Origin: a bacterium
GTDB taxonomy: Archaea; Nanoarchaeota; Nanoarchaeia; Woesearchaeales; UBA10216
DNA: 7,614 nt
Assembly: GCA_024206195.1 (NCBI GenBank)
Contig: JAAGZO010000158.1
Location: 1 to 7,614 of the forward strand
Direction: 5' to 3'
Made by a program: the position numbers and the translations under genes. Below the pieces are notes generated by a model. That model had not been told where the DNA came from, did no database searches, and worked only from the letters and a program-made list of their open reading frames with translations. Shown here in pieces: positions 1 through 7,201 of the stretch; the stretch's first letter is position 1; each line of letters begins with the position of its first letter.

Positions 1-624
1 AGTCCTCACGGAATTCCAAACAGAATGACTCTTGCTCACTTGATAGAACTTGTTGCAGGAAAAGTAGGTGCTCTTTCAGGAAGATACATTGATGGAACAG
101 CATTCGATGCAGAGCCTGAAGCAGAAGTAAGAAAAGAATTACTATCACTTGGTTTTAGAGAGAACGGCCTTGAAACAATGTATGATGGTGCAACAGGCGA
201 GCAGTTCCAAGCCAAGATTTACATTGGTAACATGTACTATCTTAAGTTAAAGCATATGGTTGCAAACAAAATACACGCTAGAGCGCGTGGTCCAATCCAG
301 CTGCTTACAAGACAGCCAACAGAGGGAAGAGCAAAAGAAGGCGGTCTAAGACTTGGAGAGATGGAGAAGGATACTTTTGTTGCTCATGGTGCATCATTAC
401 TATTAAAAGAAAGATTTGATTCAGACAGGACTGTGGTTCCTGTTTGTGAGAACTGCGGTATGATTGCAATCTATGACGATTTCAGGAAGAGGAGCTATTG
501 CCCGCTTTGCGGGGAAAACGTTGAGGTAAACTTCGTTGAGCTCTCATATGCATTCAAGCTGATGCTTGATGAGTTGAAGAGTATGTGCCTCTATCCTAAA
601 CTAAAACTGGATAATAAGTACTAA
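1..624 (+). CDS. rpo2: DNA-directed RNA polymerase subunit Rpo2 (B), C-terminal part
   Basis: This is the last 207 codons of the second-largest RNA polymerase subunit, which forms the active-site cleft together with Rpo1. The reading frame is open from base 1 (SPHGIPNRMT...), so the ATG at 25 is an internal methionine and the gene begins upstream of the window. Family hallmarks are visible: SPHGIPNRM, YIGNMYYLKLKHMV, the HARARGP and RQPTEGRAKEGG segments, GEMEKDTFVAHGA, and the C-terminal clamp zinc site with Cys codons at 445, 454, 499 and 508 (CX2C-X14-CX2C). The C-terminus, ELSYAFKLMLDELKSMCLYP, is the standard archaeal/eukaryotic ending. It stops 2 nt before rpo1N, which implies co-transcription. 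No defect is seen. Whether Rpo2 is split into B' and B'' cannot be told from this fragment. Confidence 0.97.
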   Translation, partial: SPHGIPNRMTLAHLIELVAGKVGALSGRYIDGTAFDAEPEAEVRKELLSLGFRENGLETMYDGATGEQFQAKIYIGNMYYLKLKHMVANKIHARARGPIQLLTRQPTEGRAKEGGLRLGEMEKDTFVAHGASLLLKERFDSDRTVVPVCENCGMIAIYDDFRKRSYCPLCGENVEVNFVELSYAFKLMLDELKSMCLYPKLKLDNKY

Positions 625-626
625 AA

Positions 627-3260
627 ATGGAAGAATTCGAACAAAACGTGTATAAGAAGGTTGGATCAATAGAATTTGGTGTTCTTTCACCAAAGAAAAT
701 AAAGAAGATGGCTTCTGCTAAGGTAGTCACACCTGAACTTTATGATAAAGAAGGTTACCCTGTTGACGGCGGCCTTATGGATATCCGCCTTGGTGTAATA
801 GATCCTGGCCTAAGATGTAAAACATGCGGCAGCAAGCTAAAAGAATGTGTTGGTCATTTCGGATACATCTCGCTTGCAAGACCAATCATACACATCTGTT
901 TGGTTCCTGTTATTCTCACACTTCTAAGATGCACATGCCGTGAATGCGGCAGGATGCTTGTTTCTCAGCAAAAGCTTGATCAGAGCAGACAGAAGCTGAA
1001 GAAACTGGGAGTTGATAAAGGTTCAGATGTTATGAGGAAAAAAGTTAAGGAAATGATTGCAAGTGCAAAGACAGGCAGTAAATGTCCTCATTGCAAGTGC
1101 CGCCAGCAAAAGATTACACTGGAGAAACCAACAACATTCCTTGAAAACGAGAAAAGAATCTCACCAATTGAGATAAGAACAAGACTTGAGAGAATTACAG
1201 ATGATGATTCTGAGCTTTTCGGCATTAGTCCGAAGTCAATGCGTCCTGAATGGATGGTTCTTACAGTTCTTCCAATACCACCTGTTACAATGCGTCCTTC
1301 AATTACGCTTGAAACAGGAGAAAGAAGTGAAGATGACTTAACACACAAGCTGGGAGACATAGTTAGAATCAACCAGCGTTTGTTTGAAAACATAAATGCA
1401 GGTGCTCCTGAGATAATTGTTGAGGACCTGTGGGATTTGCTTCAGTATCACGTTACAACATTCTTTGATAACAATGTTGCACAACTTCCGCCTTCAAGGC
1501 ACCGTTCTGGTCAGCCATTGAAGACTGTGACAGAACGTATTAAGAGTAAGGAAGGAAGAATAAGGCACAACCTTGCTGGAAAGAGAACAAACTTCTCTTC
1601 ACGTACAGTTATCAGCCCTGATCCAATGTTGGATCTTAATGAGGTTGGTGTTCCTGATATTGTTGCTTCAAAGCTTACTGTTCCTGAGATGGTCACTGAG
1701 TGGAACATCGAATATCTTAAGAAATTTGTTGAGCGCGGTCCAAAGAAGTATCCTGGAGCAAACTATGTTGTTAGGCCTGATGGCAGGAAAAAGAAGCTCA
1801 CAGAAGAAACAATGGAGCAGGCTTTAGAAGAATTGCAGCCAGGTTATCAGGTTGAAAGACATTTGATGGATGGTGATATTGCACTTTTCAACAGACAGCC
1901 ATCACTTCACAGGATGAGCATGATGTGCCACAAAGTTCGTGTTCTTCCATGCAAAACTCTACGTTTGAATCCTGCAGTATGTTTCCCATACAACGCAGAC
2001 TTCGACGGCGATGAGATGAATCTTCATATTCCACAAACATTCGAGGCGATTTCCGAAGCAGAAACACTGATGATGGTACAAACACAGCTGATATCACCAA
2101 GATACGGCTTGTCTGTTATCGGCTGCGTTCAGGACGCTGTATCTGGCAACTATCTTCTTACGCTTAAGGACACAAAGATGTCACACGAAGAGGCTGTTGA
2201 TCTATTAACAGCTATTGGTGTAACAGATTTCTCAAAGCTTGGAAGAAAAGATGTCATATCTGGAAAAGAAGTTTTCAGTGCTCTTATTCCTGATGATTTC
2301 AACTTTACAGGACGTTCAAAATCATGCATAAAGCATGGTGCATGCGCAGAGAAATGTGTAAAAGATAAGTGTGATACAGATTCATATGTTAAAATCATTG
2401 GTGGAAAGCTTGTCTGCGGTGTAATGGACAAGAATAACCTTGGTGAAGGATCTGGTCTTTTGCTTAGAAATATTCACAAGAAGTATGGACAGGAAATGGC
2501 AGTTGATTTCCTTGGAAAACTTTTCAGGCTTGGAATAGCATTCCTTATGAAGCGCGGCTTCACAATTACTCTTTCAGATATCGATCTTCCTGAGAAAGCA
2601 AAGCAGGAGATCAACATGATCTTCGAGCAGACAGACAAGGAAGTACAGGAACTGATTGATCTTTACAGGGCTGGAAAGCTGGATGCATTCCCTGGAAGAA
2701 CAGTTAAGGAAACACTTGAACTAAAGCTTCTTGAAGCACTGAACAAAGCAAGAAACGAGACAGGACTTATAGTGGCTCGTAACATGAATCCTGATAATCA
2801 CACAATGATCATGGCACTATCCGGTGCTAGAGGTACAACACTTAATCTTGCGCAGATGGCTGCTTGTGTAGGACAGCAAGCTCTACGTGGCAAGAGAATC
2901 GAGAAAGGATTCAATAATAGAACACTATCATGCTTTGAAAAGGGCGACCTAAGTCCGCCTGCACACGGTTTCATAAAGAGCAACTTCAAAGCTGGACTAA
3001 AGCCGGCAGAGTTCTTTTTCCAGGCAATGGTTGGAAGAGACTCATTGATGGACACTGCACTGAGAACACCTAAGTCAGGATACCTTTACAGAAGGCTTGC
3101 TAACGCAATGCAGGATCTGAAAGTAGAATATGACAACACTGTACGAGATGTTGCAAAAAAGATTGTGCAGTTTGACTATGGTGAAGATGGAATTGATGTT
3201 TCAAAATCAGAAGATGGCACAATAGATGTTAAAAGAATAATCCACGAGGTGCTAGGTTAA
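627..3260 (+). CDS. rpo1N: DNA-directed RNA polymerase subunit Rpo1N (A')
   Basis: This 877-residue protein is the N-terminal part of the archaeal largest RNA polymerase subunit and carries the catalytic magnesium site; the length is normal for archaeal A'. An N-terminal clamp zinc site is visible (C64, C67, C74, H77), then a second one (C104, C107, C153, C156). The conserved segment around HNLAGKR (residues 314-320) follows. The catalytic NADFDGD motif is at 456-462, with metal-binding D458, D460 and D462. A cysteine-rich stretch (C567, C573, C577, C582) lies in the middle. The bridge-helix region runs from about 795 ([17 protein letters not shown]) into SGYLYRRL. The ATG at 627 lies 2 nt after the rpo2 stop and gives the expected N-terminus, although no clear ribosome binding site precedes it. 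The stop is 1 nt before rpo1C. A split A'/A'' subunit is normal in archaea, so this is not a frameshift. Confidence 0.98.
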   Translation: MEEFEQNVYKKVGSIEFGVLSPKKIKKMASAKVVTPELYDKEGYPVDGGLMDIRLGVIDPGLRCKTCGSKLKECVGHFGYISLARPIIHICLVPVILTLLRCTCRECGRMLVSQQKLDQSRQKLKKLGVDKGSDVMRKKVKEMIASAKTGSKCPHCKCRQQKITLEKPTTFLENEKRISPIEIRTRLERITDDDSELFGISPKSMRPEWMVLTVLPIPPVTMRPSITLETGERSEDDLTHKLGDIVRINQRLFENINAGAPEIIVEDLWDLLQYHVTTFFDNNVAQLPPSRHRSGQPLKTVTERIKSKEGRIRHNLAGKRTNFSSRTVISPDPMLDLNEVGVPDIVASKLTVPEMVTEWNIEYLKKFVERGPKKYPGANYVVRPDGRKKKLTEETMEQALEELQPGYQVERHLMDGDIALFNRQPSLHRMSMMCHKVRVLPCKTLRLNPAVCFPYNADFDGDEMNLHIPQTFEAISEAETLMMVQTQLISPRYGLSVIGCVQDAVSGNYLLTLKDTKMSHEEAVDLLTAIGVTDFSKLGRKDVISGKEVFSALIPDDFNFTGRSKSCIKHGACAEKCVKDKCDTDSYVKIIGGKLVCGVMDKNNLGEGSGLLLRNIHKKYGQEMAVDFLGKLFRLGIAFLMKRGFTITLSDIDLPEKAKQEINMIFEQTDKEVQELIDLYRAGKLDAFPGRTVKETLELKLLEALNKARNETGLIVARNMNPDNHTMIMALSGARGTTLNLAQMAACVGQQALRGKRIEKGFNNRTLSCFEKGDLSPPAHGFIKSNFKAGLKPAEFFFQAMVGRDSLMDTALRTPKSGYLYRRLANAMQDLKVEYDNTVRDVAKKIVQFDYGEDGIDVSKSEDGTIDVKRIIHEVLG

Positions 3261-3261
3261 G

Positions 3262-4383
3262 ATGAATGTATTCGCAGAATATGAGGATAAGCTGCCTCCA
3301 AGCATTATTGAAAAGGTAAAGAAAGCACTTCCTGAAAAGATTGCAGATTCAAAAATAAAGGCTGTAATGGAAAAGGTTCTTGAAGAGTTCAATTCAATGA
3401 AAGCAGCTCCAGGAGAATCAGTTGGTATAGTTTCAGCTGAATCAATCGGAGAGCCTGGTACACAGATGACACTTAACACATTCCACTTTGCAGGTGTTGC
3501 AGAGATGAATATTACAATGGGTCTTCCAAGAATTATAGAGATTCTTGATGGAAGGCAGAAAATAGGAACTCCAATGATGGAGATTTACCTAAAGAAGCCA
3601 TACAACATGGGAAAGGACATTAAGAAAATTGCACTTTCAATTAAGGAAACAAAGCTAAAGGACATCGCTTCAGAGTTCTCAATTAATCTTGCCGATATGA
3701 GAGTAGAGGTAAAGACTGATGAGGAAAAACTGAAAGAAGTGGGCATTACAGATGCTGTTCTTCTTAAGGCACTGAAGTCAGAGCACAAGGGCCTATCAGT
3801 TGATTCAAAGAAGAGTTACTATTCATTTAAGCTGCGCACCAAGGACGAAGGCTTTAATGAAATATTCAAGCTTAAGGAAAAAATTAAGGAGATATTTATC
3901 AAGGGCATTAAGGGAATAACACAGGTCCTACCTGTTAAGAAGGAAGGAGAATTTATTATAATCACAGCTGGAACAAACCTCAAAAAGGTTTTGAGTATGC
4001 CAGAGGTTGATGAAACAAGAACAATCTCAAACAACATATTTGAGATAGAGTCTGTATTAGGCATAGAAGCCGCAAGGCAGGCAATAATCGCAGAGGTATT
4101 CAAGGTTATAGAAAACCAGGGTCTTAATGTTAACATAAGACACTTAATGCTGGTTGCTGATACAATGTGCGCAAACGGAAAAGTGCAGGGAATAACAAGA
4201 TATGGAGTTGTCAAGGAAAAGGCAAGCGTATTGGCTCGAGCTTCATTCGAAACACCTATTAAGCATCTGATTGATGCAAGTCTTATAGGAGAGCAGGACA
4301 ATCTTAGCTCAGTTGTTGAGAACGTAATGCTAAATCAGCCAGTTCCTATTGGAACAGGACTTCCAGGACTAATAACCAAGTGA
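3262..4383 (+). CDS. rpo1C: DNA-directed RNA polymerase subunit Rpo1C (A'')
   Basis: This 373-residue protein is the C-terminal part of the archaeal largest RNA polymerase subunit and completes the active site with Rpo1N by supplying the trigger loop. The key block [20 protein letters not shown] starts near residue 55, and the trigger-loop histidine is H75 in [20 protein letters not shown] follows at about 86-98. The C-terminal [10 protein letters not shown] (321-330) and GTGLPGL near the end are also typical of A''. The length is close to that of other archaeal A'' subunits. The start at 3262 is supported by a GAGGTG ribosome-binding-like motif at 3246-3251 and by the 1-nt gap to rpo1N. Its stop overlaps a possible GTG start of rpl30e (GTGA at 4380-4383). 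All motifs look intact. Confidence 0.98.
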   Translation: MNVFAEYEDKLPPSIIEKVKKALPEKIADSKIKAVMEKVLEEFNSMKAAPGESVGIVSAESIGEPGTQMTLNTFHFAGVAEMNITMGLPRIIEILDGRQKIGTPMMEIYLKKPYNMGKDIKKIALSIKETKLKDIASEFSINLADMRVEVKTDEEKLKEVGITDAVLLKALKSEHKGLSVDSKKSYYSFKLRTKDEGFNEIFKLKEKIKEIFIKGIKGITQVLPVKKEGEFIIITAGTNLKKVLSMPEVDETRTISNNIFEIESVLGIEAARQAIIAEVFKVIENQGLNVNIRHLMLVADTMCANGKVQGITRYGVVKEKASVLARASFETPIKHLIDASLIGEQDNLSSVVENVMLNQPVPIGTGLPGLITK

Positions 4384-4388
4384 TAATC

Positions 4389-4664
4389 ATGGCAGCTAAA
4401 TCAAATCCAATAACAGAAATTAAGGGTCATTTAACCGACAATAAGCTTATTATTGGAACAGAAAGAGTATTAAAAAATCTCAAGACAGGAAAGCTAGAAA
4501 AGATTTTCCTTAGCTCAAACTGTTCTGAAAAAGCAGCAGCAGACATAGAGCGTTACAGCGCTATGTCAGGATGTACTGTTGAGAAGATGAAGGTTCCAAA
4601 TGATGAGTTGGGCGTTGTCTGCAAAAAGCAGTTCTCGATTTCTGTGTTAGGCATACTTAAATGA
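4389..4664 (+). CDS. rpl30e: 50S ribosomal protein L30e (eL30)
   Basis: This 91-residue protein belongs to the L7Ae/L30e family, which binds kink-turn RNA in the large ribosomal subunit. Support comes from the family pattern (LIIGTERVLKNLKTGKLEKIFLSSNC, then the DELGVVCKKQFSISVLGIL ending), the length, and its usual archaeal place between rpo1C and nusA. Two starts are possible. GTG at 4380 overlaps the rpo1C stop as GTGA and would add MII. ATG at 4389 is chosen because ATG is more common and GTGAT at 4380-4384 could pair with the 16S 3' end at a suitable spacing. Its stop overlaps the nusA start (ATGA, 4661-4664), suggesting translational coupling. The L30e name rests on context plus similarity; another L7Ae-family member is less likely. 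Confidence 0.92.
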   Translation: MAAKSNPITEIKGHLTDNKLIIGTERVLKNLKTGKLEKIFLSSNCSEKAAADIERYSAMSGCTVEKMKVPNDELGVVCKKQFSISVLGILK

Positions 4665-5080
4665 ACAAGATAAAATTTGACTCCAATCTGATGAAGATTA
4701 TGTCCACATTTGAGATGCTTACAGGCGCAGGACTCAAGGATTGTTTCATAGATGATAATTCAACATTGATGTTTATTGTTCAGCCGAACGACATCGGCAA
4801 GGCAATAGGCAAGAACGGCGCAAATATACGCCGCTTAAGTTCAGCATTCAATCGTAAGATAAAGGTTGTTGCTTTCAGCCCAGAGCTGGAGCAGTTCATA
4901 AAGAACCTTGTGCATCCATTGGAGCTCAGGGAAATACAGTATGAGGAAAACAAGGTTATCCTTGTTGCTGCTGATACTAAAACCCGCGGTTTCCTTATAG
5001 GCAGAAATGCCCAGAATCTGAGGAACTACGAGGATACAATCAAGAGACACTTCGAAATAGGTGAGTTGAGGGTTGCGTAA
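4661..5080 (+). CDS. nusA: Archaeal transcription factor NusA (two KH domains)
   Basis: This 139-residue protein is the short archaeal NusA, which has two RNA-binding KH domains and lacks the N-terminal polymerase-binding and S1 domains of bacterial NusA. KH1 has the canonical loop GKNG (residues 50-53) in DIGKAIGKNGANIRRL. KH2 has GRNA (114-117) in RGFLIGRNAQNLRN, so the last glycine of its GXXG loop is alanine. In archaea the gene sits between rpl30e and rps12, exactly as here, and its product is thought to act with RNA polymerase in elongation or termination, although the archaeal role is poorly defined. The ATG at 4661 overlaps the rpl30e stop by 4 nt. No strong ribosome binding site is seen, which fits coupled translation. 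The gene ends the tightly packed part of the operon. Confidence 0.93.
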   Translation: MNKIKFDSNLMKIMSTFEMLTGAGLKDCFIDDNSTLMFIVQPNDIGKAIGKNGANIRRLSSAFNRKIKVVAFSPELEQFIKNLVHPLELREIQYEENKVILVAADTKTRGFLIGRNAQNLRNYEDTIKRHFEIGELRVA

Positions 5081-5090
5081 AAACGTAACG

Positions 5091-5123
5091 TTTATAAAAC
5101 CCCTATAAATACCAATTTAAATA
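5091..5123 (+). promoter_or_regulatory. TATA-box promoter region for rps12
   Basis: The 49-nt gap between nusA and rps12 is AT-rich and holds several TATA-like stretches: TTTATAAA at 5091-5098, CCTATAAATA at 5102-5111 and TTTAAATA at 5116-5123. With the usual archaeal spacing of about 25 nt from box to transcript start, the first box would start RNA near 5120 and the second at the ATG itself (5130). No Shine-Dalgarno motif precedes the ATG, so a leaderless or very short-leader rps12 transcript is likely. This is read from sequence only; read-through from the rpo operon may also occur. Confidence 0.55.
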
Positions 5124-5129
5124 CACAAA

Positions 5130-5567
5130 ATGGCAAAAAAACCAAAAGGACTTGGATCCGGTAAGAAGCTTGCAAAGCGCAGGCACAAGTTTAAGTGGAA
5201 TGATCCTACTTATGTAAGGAAAGCCCGTAATCTGAAGAAGAAGTCAGACCCTCTTGGAGGAGCTTCTCAGGCAAAGGGTATAGTTCTTGAAAAGATTCAG
5301 CTAGAGGCAAAGCAGCCAAACTCTGCAATGAGAAAGTGTGTCAGAGTTCAGCTAATCAAGAATGGAAGGCAGGTAACTGCATTCTGTCCTGGTGATGGAG
5401 CTACAAAGCTGATTGACGAGCACGACGAGGTAATGATTGAGTGCATTGGCGGTAACAAGGGCCGTTCTAAGGGAGATATCCCAGGAGTTAGATGGCAGGT
5501 TATTAAAGTGAATGACCAGTCACTAGGTGCACTACTCGGCGGAAAGCTAGAAAAGGCAAGAAAATAG
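5130..5567 (+). CDS. rps12: 30S ribosomal protein S12 (uS12)
   Basis: This 145-residue protein is the archaeal/eukaryotic-type S12 of the small-subunit decoding centre, which contacts the codon-anticodon helix. Visible hallmarks are the basic N-terminus ([15 protein letters not shown]), the decoding loop [14 protein letters not shown] with PNSAMRK at 63-69, and the second loop GDIPGVRW at 115-122. The length is typical for archaea and longer than bacterial S12, as expected. ATG at 5130 gives the standard start. There is no ribosome binding site, but TATA-like boxes lie just upstream, so it is probably expressed from its own promoter as well as by read-through. In many archaea rps7 and the translation factor genes follow; here they do not. 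Confidence 0.97.
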   Translation: MAKKPKGLGSGKKLAKRRHKFKWNDPTYVRKARNLKKKSDPLGGASQAKGIVLEKIQLEAKQPNSAMRKCVRVQLIKNGRQVTAFCPGDGATKLIDEHDEVMIECIGGNKGRSKGDIPGVRWQVIKVNDQSLGALLGGKLEKARK

Positions 5568-5568
5568 T

Positions 5569-5579
5569 AAAATATTTAA
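5569..5579 (+). promoter_or_regulatory. Probable TATA box for the small membrane protein gene
   Basis: AAATATTTAAT lies 25-35 nt before the ATG at 5604. With normal archaeal box-to-start spacing, transcription would begin at or a few bases before that ATG, giving a leaderless or nearly leaderless mRNA. This agrees with the absence of a purine-rich ribosome binding site before 5604. The box also overlaps the region just after the rps12 stop. Confidence 0.4.
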
Positions 5580-5603
5580 TGCATATTCTATTGGCCCTAC
5601 TAT

Positions 5604-5891
5604 ATGGTACTGGGATTACTACCAATTGCAAATGTAGTGAAGATATTTTTGTATAGCCTACTTATATTGCTTGTTTTACTCACACCAATAGTTTTCCCAG
5701 CCAGGATTTTACTGCTTATTTCCCTTATTTTCCTTGTCAAGGGAGTAATGGATGTAGTCAACAAGCACTATCACCGATGTTACATCTATTTTTTCATCTC
5801 TTTTGTACTATTGCTGGCATTCTTCAACATAACACCATTAATTCTCTTTGTATTCCTAGTGCTGGCTCTGGCACTGGATATATTTCTTTAA
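5604..5891 (+). CDS. Small hydrophobic membrane protein, function unknown
   Basis: I do not recognise the family. The 95-residue product is almost entirely hydrophobic, with three to four likely transmembrane helices at about 12-30, 34-49, 60-75 and 77-95. A short polar loop between the second and third helices contains NKHYHRCY (53-60), rich in His, Tyr and Cys. No signal-peptide cleavage site or enzyme motif is seen. The reading frame is credible because it is long for this AT-rich stretch, has coherent membrane topology, begins with ATG at 5604 at leaderless spacing from a TATA-like box, and lies 36 nt after rps12. The position is normally occupied by rps7 in archaeal clusters, but the protein bears no resemblance to S7. 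It could be a lineage-specific membrane protein; any function would be a guess. Confidence 0.65.
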   Translation: MVLGLLPIANVVKIFLYSLLILLVLLTPIVFPARILLLISLIFLVKGVMDVVNKHYHRCYIYFFISFVLLLAFFNITPLILFVFLVLALALDIFL

Positions 5892-5939
5892 GAAAAAGGT
5901 AGCAATACAAATAATTCAGAGAAGAAAAAGCACAAAAAT
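5892..5939 (-). terminator. U-tract terminator candidate downstream of the microprotein gene
   Basis: Read on the minus strand, the 60 or so bases after the microprotein stop contain three runs of five T (complement of 5934-5938, 5925-5929 and 5893-5897) inside a T-rich context. Archaeal intrinsic termination depends mainly on such U-rich tracts rather than on a strong hairpin, so this is a reasonable end for the minus-strand transcript converging on the membrane protein gene. I see no strong hairpin. Confidence 0.4.
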
Positions 5940-5955
5940 ACAATTTCTACACACC

Positions 5956-6081
5956 TTAGTCATCACCTAGATATCCTTCAATAAACGCAGCCTCTCTTGG
6001 AGATATTTCGTCTGCATCCAAGTCTTCATCAGTGTACACTTCGCTAAGGTCTTTTTCAAGGTCATCAAACCATGAAGCCAT
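5956..6081 (-). CDS. Acidic 41-residue microprotein, function unknown
   Basis: On the minus strand an ATG at 6081 opens a 41-codon frame ending with TAA at 5956-5958. The product begins MASWFDDLEKDLSEVYTDED and ends EAAFIEGYLGDD. It is strongly acidic (about 15 Asp/Glu and only 2 Lys/Arg) and has no cysteine or membrane segment. Support for a real gene is a G-rich ribosome binding site just before the ATG (GGGGGCGGT at 6086-6094), a TATA box (6131-6138) at a fitting distance, T-tracts after the stop, and a protein-like amphipathic composition. The C-terminal pattern EISPREAAFIEGY resembles short acidic tails I associate with small archaeal proteins, but I cannot verify that here. It is divergent from the AbrB-PhoU gene and converges on the membrane protein gene. 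Its function is unknown; it could be a small adaptor or inhibitor that acts by protein contact. Confidence 0.7.
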   Translation of the reverse strand: MASWFDDLEKDLSEVYTDEDLDADEISPREAAFIEGYLGDD

Positions 6082-6085
6082 ACTT

Positions 6086-6094
6086 ACCGCCCCC
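6086..6094 (-). promoter_or_regulatory. Ribosome binding site of the microprotein gene
   Basis: On the minus strand GGGGGCGGT lies 4 nt before the ATG at 6081. GGCGGT differs from the archaeal consensus GGAGGT by one base. In this very AT-rich intergenic region such a G-rich block stands out and is the main argument that the short frame is translated. Confidence 0.55.
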
Positions 6095-6130
6095 TTTTTT
6101 TATTTTATACTGGTAGGAAGGCAAGTAAAG

Positions 6131-6138
6131 TTATATAA
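6131..6138 (-). promoter_or_regulatory. TATA box candidate for the microprotein gene
   Basis: TTATATAA (self-complementary) is centred about 54 nt before the microprotein ATG. Transcription would start near 6109 and give a leader of about 28 nt carrying the G-rich ribosome binding site. A nearer box, TATAAAAT read on the minus strand at 6102-6109, would make the mRNA leaderless, which fits less well with that ribosome binding site. Confidence 0.4.
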
Positions 6139-6168
6139 TTTGTGCTTATAATTTATAAAAAATTGAAT

Positions 6169-6180
6169 TATTTGCAAATA
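6169..6180. promoter_or_regulatory. Perfect 12-bp palindrome TATTTGCAAATA, operator candidate
   Basis: This palindrome, with core TTTGCAAA at 6171-6178, lies in the divergent promoter region, directly upstream of a TATA-like TTATAAAT (6181-6188). The same 8-bp core recurs only at 7194-7201 and 7247-7254, again between genes and, in the last case, directly upstream of the lgt TATA box. Its symmetry and placement suggest a dimeric regulator site, possibly for the adjacent AbrB-PhoU protein, but no binding evidence is available from sequence. Confidence 0.35.
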
Positions 6181-6191
6181 TTATAAATAAT

Positions 6192-6206
6192 GGAAAAATT
6201 TAAATA
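6192..6206 (+). promoter_or_regulatory. BRE/TATA promoter for the AbrB-PhoU gene
   Basis: GGAAAAA (6192-6198) followed by TTTAAATA (6199-6206) matches the archaeal purine-rich BRE plus TATA arrangement. Transcription would begin near 6228, giving a leader of about 40 nt to the TTG at 6268. Alternatives are TTATAAAT at 6181-6188 and a weaker AGTATATT at 6222-6229, which would place the transcript start at the ATG at 6253. Confidence 0.55.
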
Positions 6207-6254
6207 GATGTAGTGTTCTATTAGTATATTGCACGTTTATTAACAAATTAACAT

Positions 6255-6261
6255 GGGGGTG
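6255..6261 (+). promoter_or_regulatory. Ribosome binding site that decides a TTG start
   Basis: GGGGGTG resembles the archaeal Shine-Dalgarno consensus GGAGGTG with one mismatch. It lies 6 nt before the TTG at 6268 but overlaps and follows the in-frame ATG at 6253, so it can serve only the TTG. The resulting protein start, MKRKVIQIAGSTQLVSLPRKW, begins right at the AbrB-like domain. Confidence 0.55.
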
Positions 6262-6267
6262 TTTAAT

Positions 6268-7185
6268 TTGAAAAGAAAAGTAATACAGATCGCTGGCTCA
6301 ACTCAGCTTGTTTCTTTACCAAGGAAATGGTCTAAAGCTCATAATATCCAGAAAGGAGACGAGCTAGATGTACAAGAGGACGGCAATAGGGTTGTTGTAA
6401 GCACAAATGCACGTTCTTTGGTTGAAAAGGCAGAACTTGACATAAGCGAGTTTGGCAGCATGGACATAAGATACATTCATTCTCTCTATAAGCAGGGGGT
6501 TGACGAGCTAAGGTTGATCTTCAGCAGCGATGAGCAGATTGATCTTGTTCAGAACGCAATAGGTAAGGAAACAGTTGGTTTCGAGATAGTTGAACAGGGA
6601 AAGAATCACTGCATCATTAAGTATGTTTCAGGTGGTCTTGAGGAATTCGATTCAATACTTCGAAGGACATTCCTGCTGCTTTTGTCAATGTCAGAGGAAA
6701 CACATAATACAATCAAAGAGAAAAATTTCAGGCATCTGAATCACGTAGCATTCCTTGAAGAAGCAAACAACCGTTTTACAACCATTTGCAGAAGGTATCT
6801 TAACAAGAAGGGATGTCAGACCTACAAAAAATTAGGTCCATTATACTACATAATTGAGGAGCTTGAAAACATCGCAGACCAGTACAAATACGTCTGTCGC
6901 TTTCTGTATGACAACGGTAACGCTAAAACCAAGATAAGCAAGGAAGTACTTGAATTAAACGAGAAGACAAATAAGGCTTTAAGATTATTCTACGAGTCTT
7001 TTTACAGGTTTGACAAGGAAAAGATTTCTGAGATAAGGGATATAAGGGATGAGATAATACAGAAATCTTTTGTTCAGTTCAAAAAGGCTCCAACTCCTGA
7101 GGAAATAGCACTGATGCATCACTCATTGACAGTCTCAAAGGAGATATTTTGCCTAACAGGACCCTTGCTTGTGCTGTCATTATAG
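6268..7185 (+). CDS. AbrB/SpoVT-like N-terminal domain plus PhoU-like domain protein, probable regulator
   Basis: This 305-residue protein (TTG start; 310 from ATG at 6253) has the archaeal architecture of an AbrB/SpoVT-type swapped-hairpin domain fused to a PhoU-like helical domain. The first 45 or so residues, KVIQIAGSTQLVSLPRKW then KGDELDVQEDGNRVVV, are the AbrB-like part, normally a DNA-binding fold. A mixed middle segment follows. The helical part includes LEEFDSILRRTFLLLL (124-139), EEANNRFTTICRRYL (164-178) and IEELENIADQYKYV (196-209), whose acidic pattern resembles PhoU metal-binding helices. PhoU proteins of known function regulate phosphate uptake, but no pst transporter or phosphate gene is in view, so a phosphate role is only an analogy. 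It is divergent from the microprotein gene and precedes lgt across a repeat-rich gap. Both starts keep the whole AbrB domain. The length is slightly short but not truncated. Confidence 0.85.
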   Translation: MKRKVIQIAGSTQLVSLPRKWSKAHNIQKGDELDVQEDGNRVVVSTNARSLVEKAELDISEFGSMDIRYIHSLYKQGVDELRLIFSSDEQIDLVQNAIGKETVGFEIVEQGKNHCIIKYVSGGLEEFDSILRRTFLLLLSMSEETHNTIKEKNFRHLNHVAFLEEANNRFTTICRRYLNKKGCQTYKKLGPLYYIIEELENIADQYKYVCRFLYDNGNAKTKISKEVLELNEKTNKALRLFYESFYRFDKEKISEIRDIRDEIIQKSFVQFKKAPTPEEIALMHHSLTVSKEIFCLTGPLLVLSL

Positions 7186-7186
7186 T

Positions 7187-7201
7187 AAAGATTTTTGCAA
7201 A
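7187..7201. repeat. 15-bp direct repeat, copy 1
   Basis: AAAGATTTTTGCAAA lies 1 nt after the stop of the AbrB-PhoU gene and recurs exactly at 7240-7254, 53 nt further on. It contains one 8-mer unit GATTTTTG and one palindromic TTTGCAAA core. Its T5 run may also help end the upstream transcript. Confidence 0.7.

Noticed and set aside
25..624. Complete 199-residue gene starting at ATG 25
   Set aside because: The frame is open from base 1 and the preceding residues (SPHGIPNR) belong to the conserved Rpo2 sequence, so the ATG is internal.
1088..3055. Several 65-101 codon frames on either strand within rpo1N
   Set aside because: They overlap the strongly conserved Rpo1N frame and show no recognisable domain.
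3258..3264. Possible frameshift or broken largest polymerase subunit between A' and A''
   Set aside because: Archaea normally split this subunit here; both parts have typical lengths and intact motifs, and A'' has its own ribosome-binding-like motif.
3819..4301. 160-codon open frame on the minus strand inside rpo1C
   Set aside because: It lies wholly within a well-supported coding gene, its product is low-complexity Ser/Leu/Ile-rich, and it has no promoter or binding site.
6082..6252. tRNA or other structured RNA gene in the divergent gap
   Set aside because: The stretch is very AT-rich, with no cloverleaf pattern or conserved T-loop sequence; promoter elements explain it.
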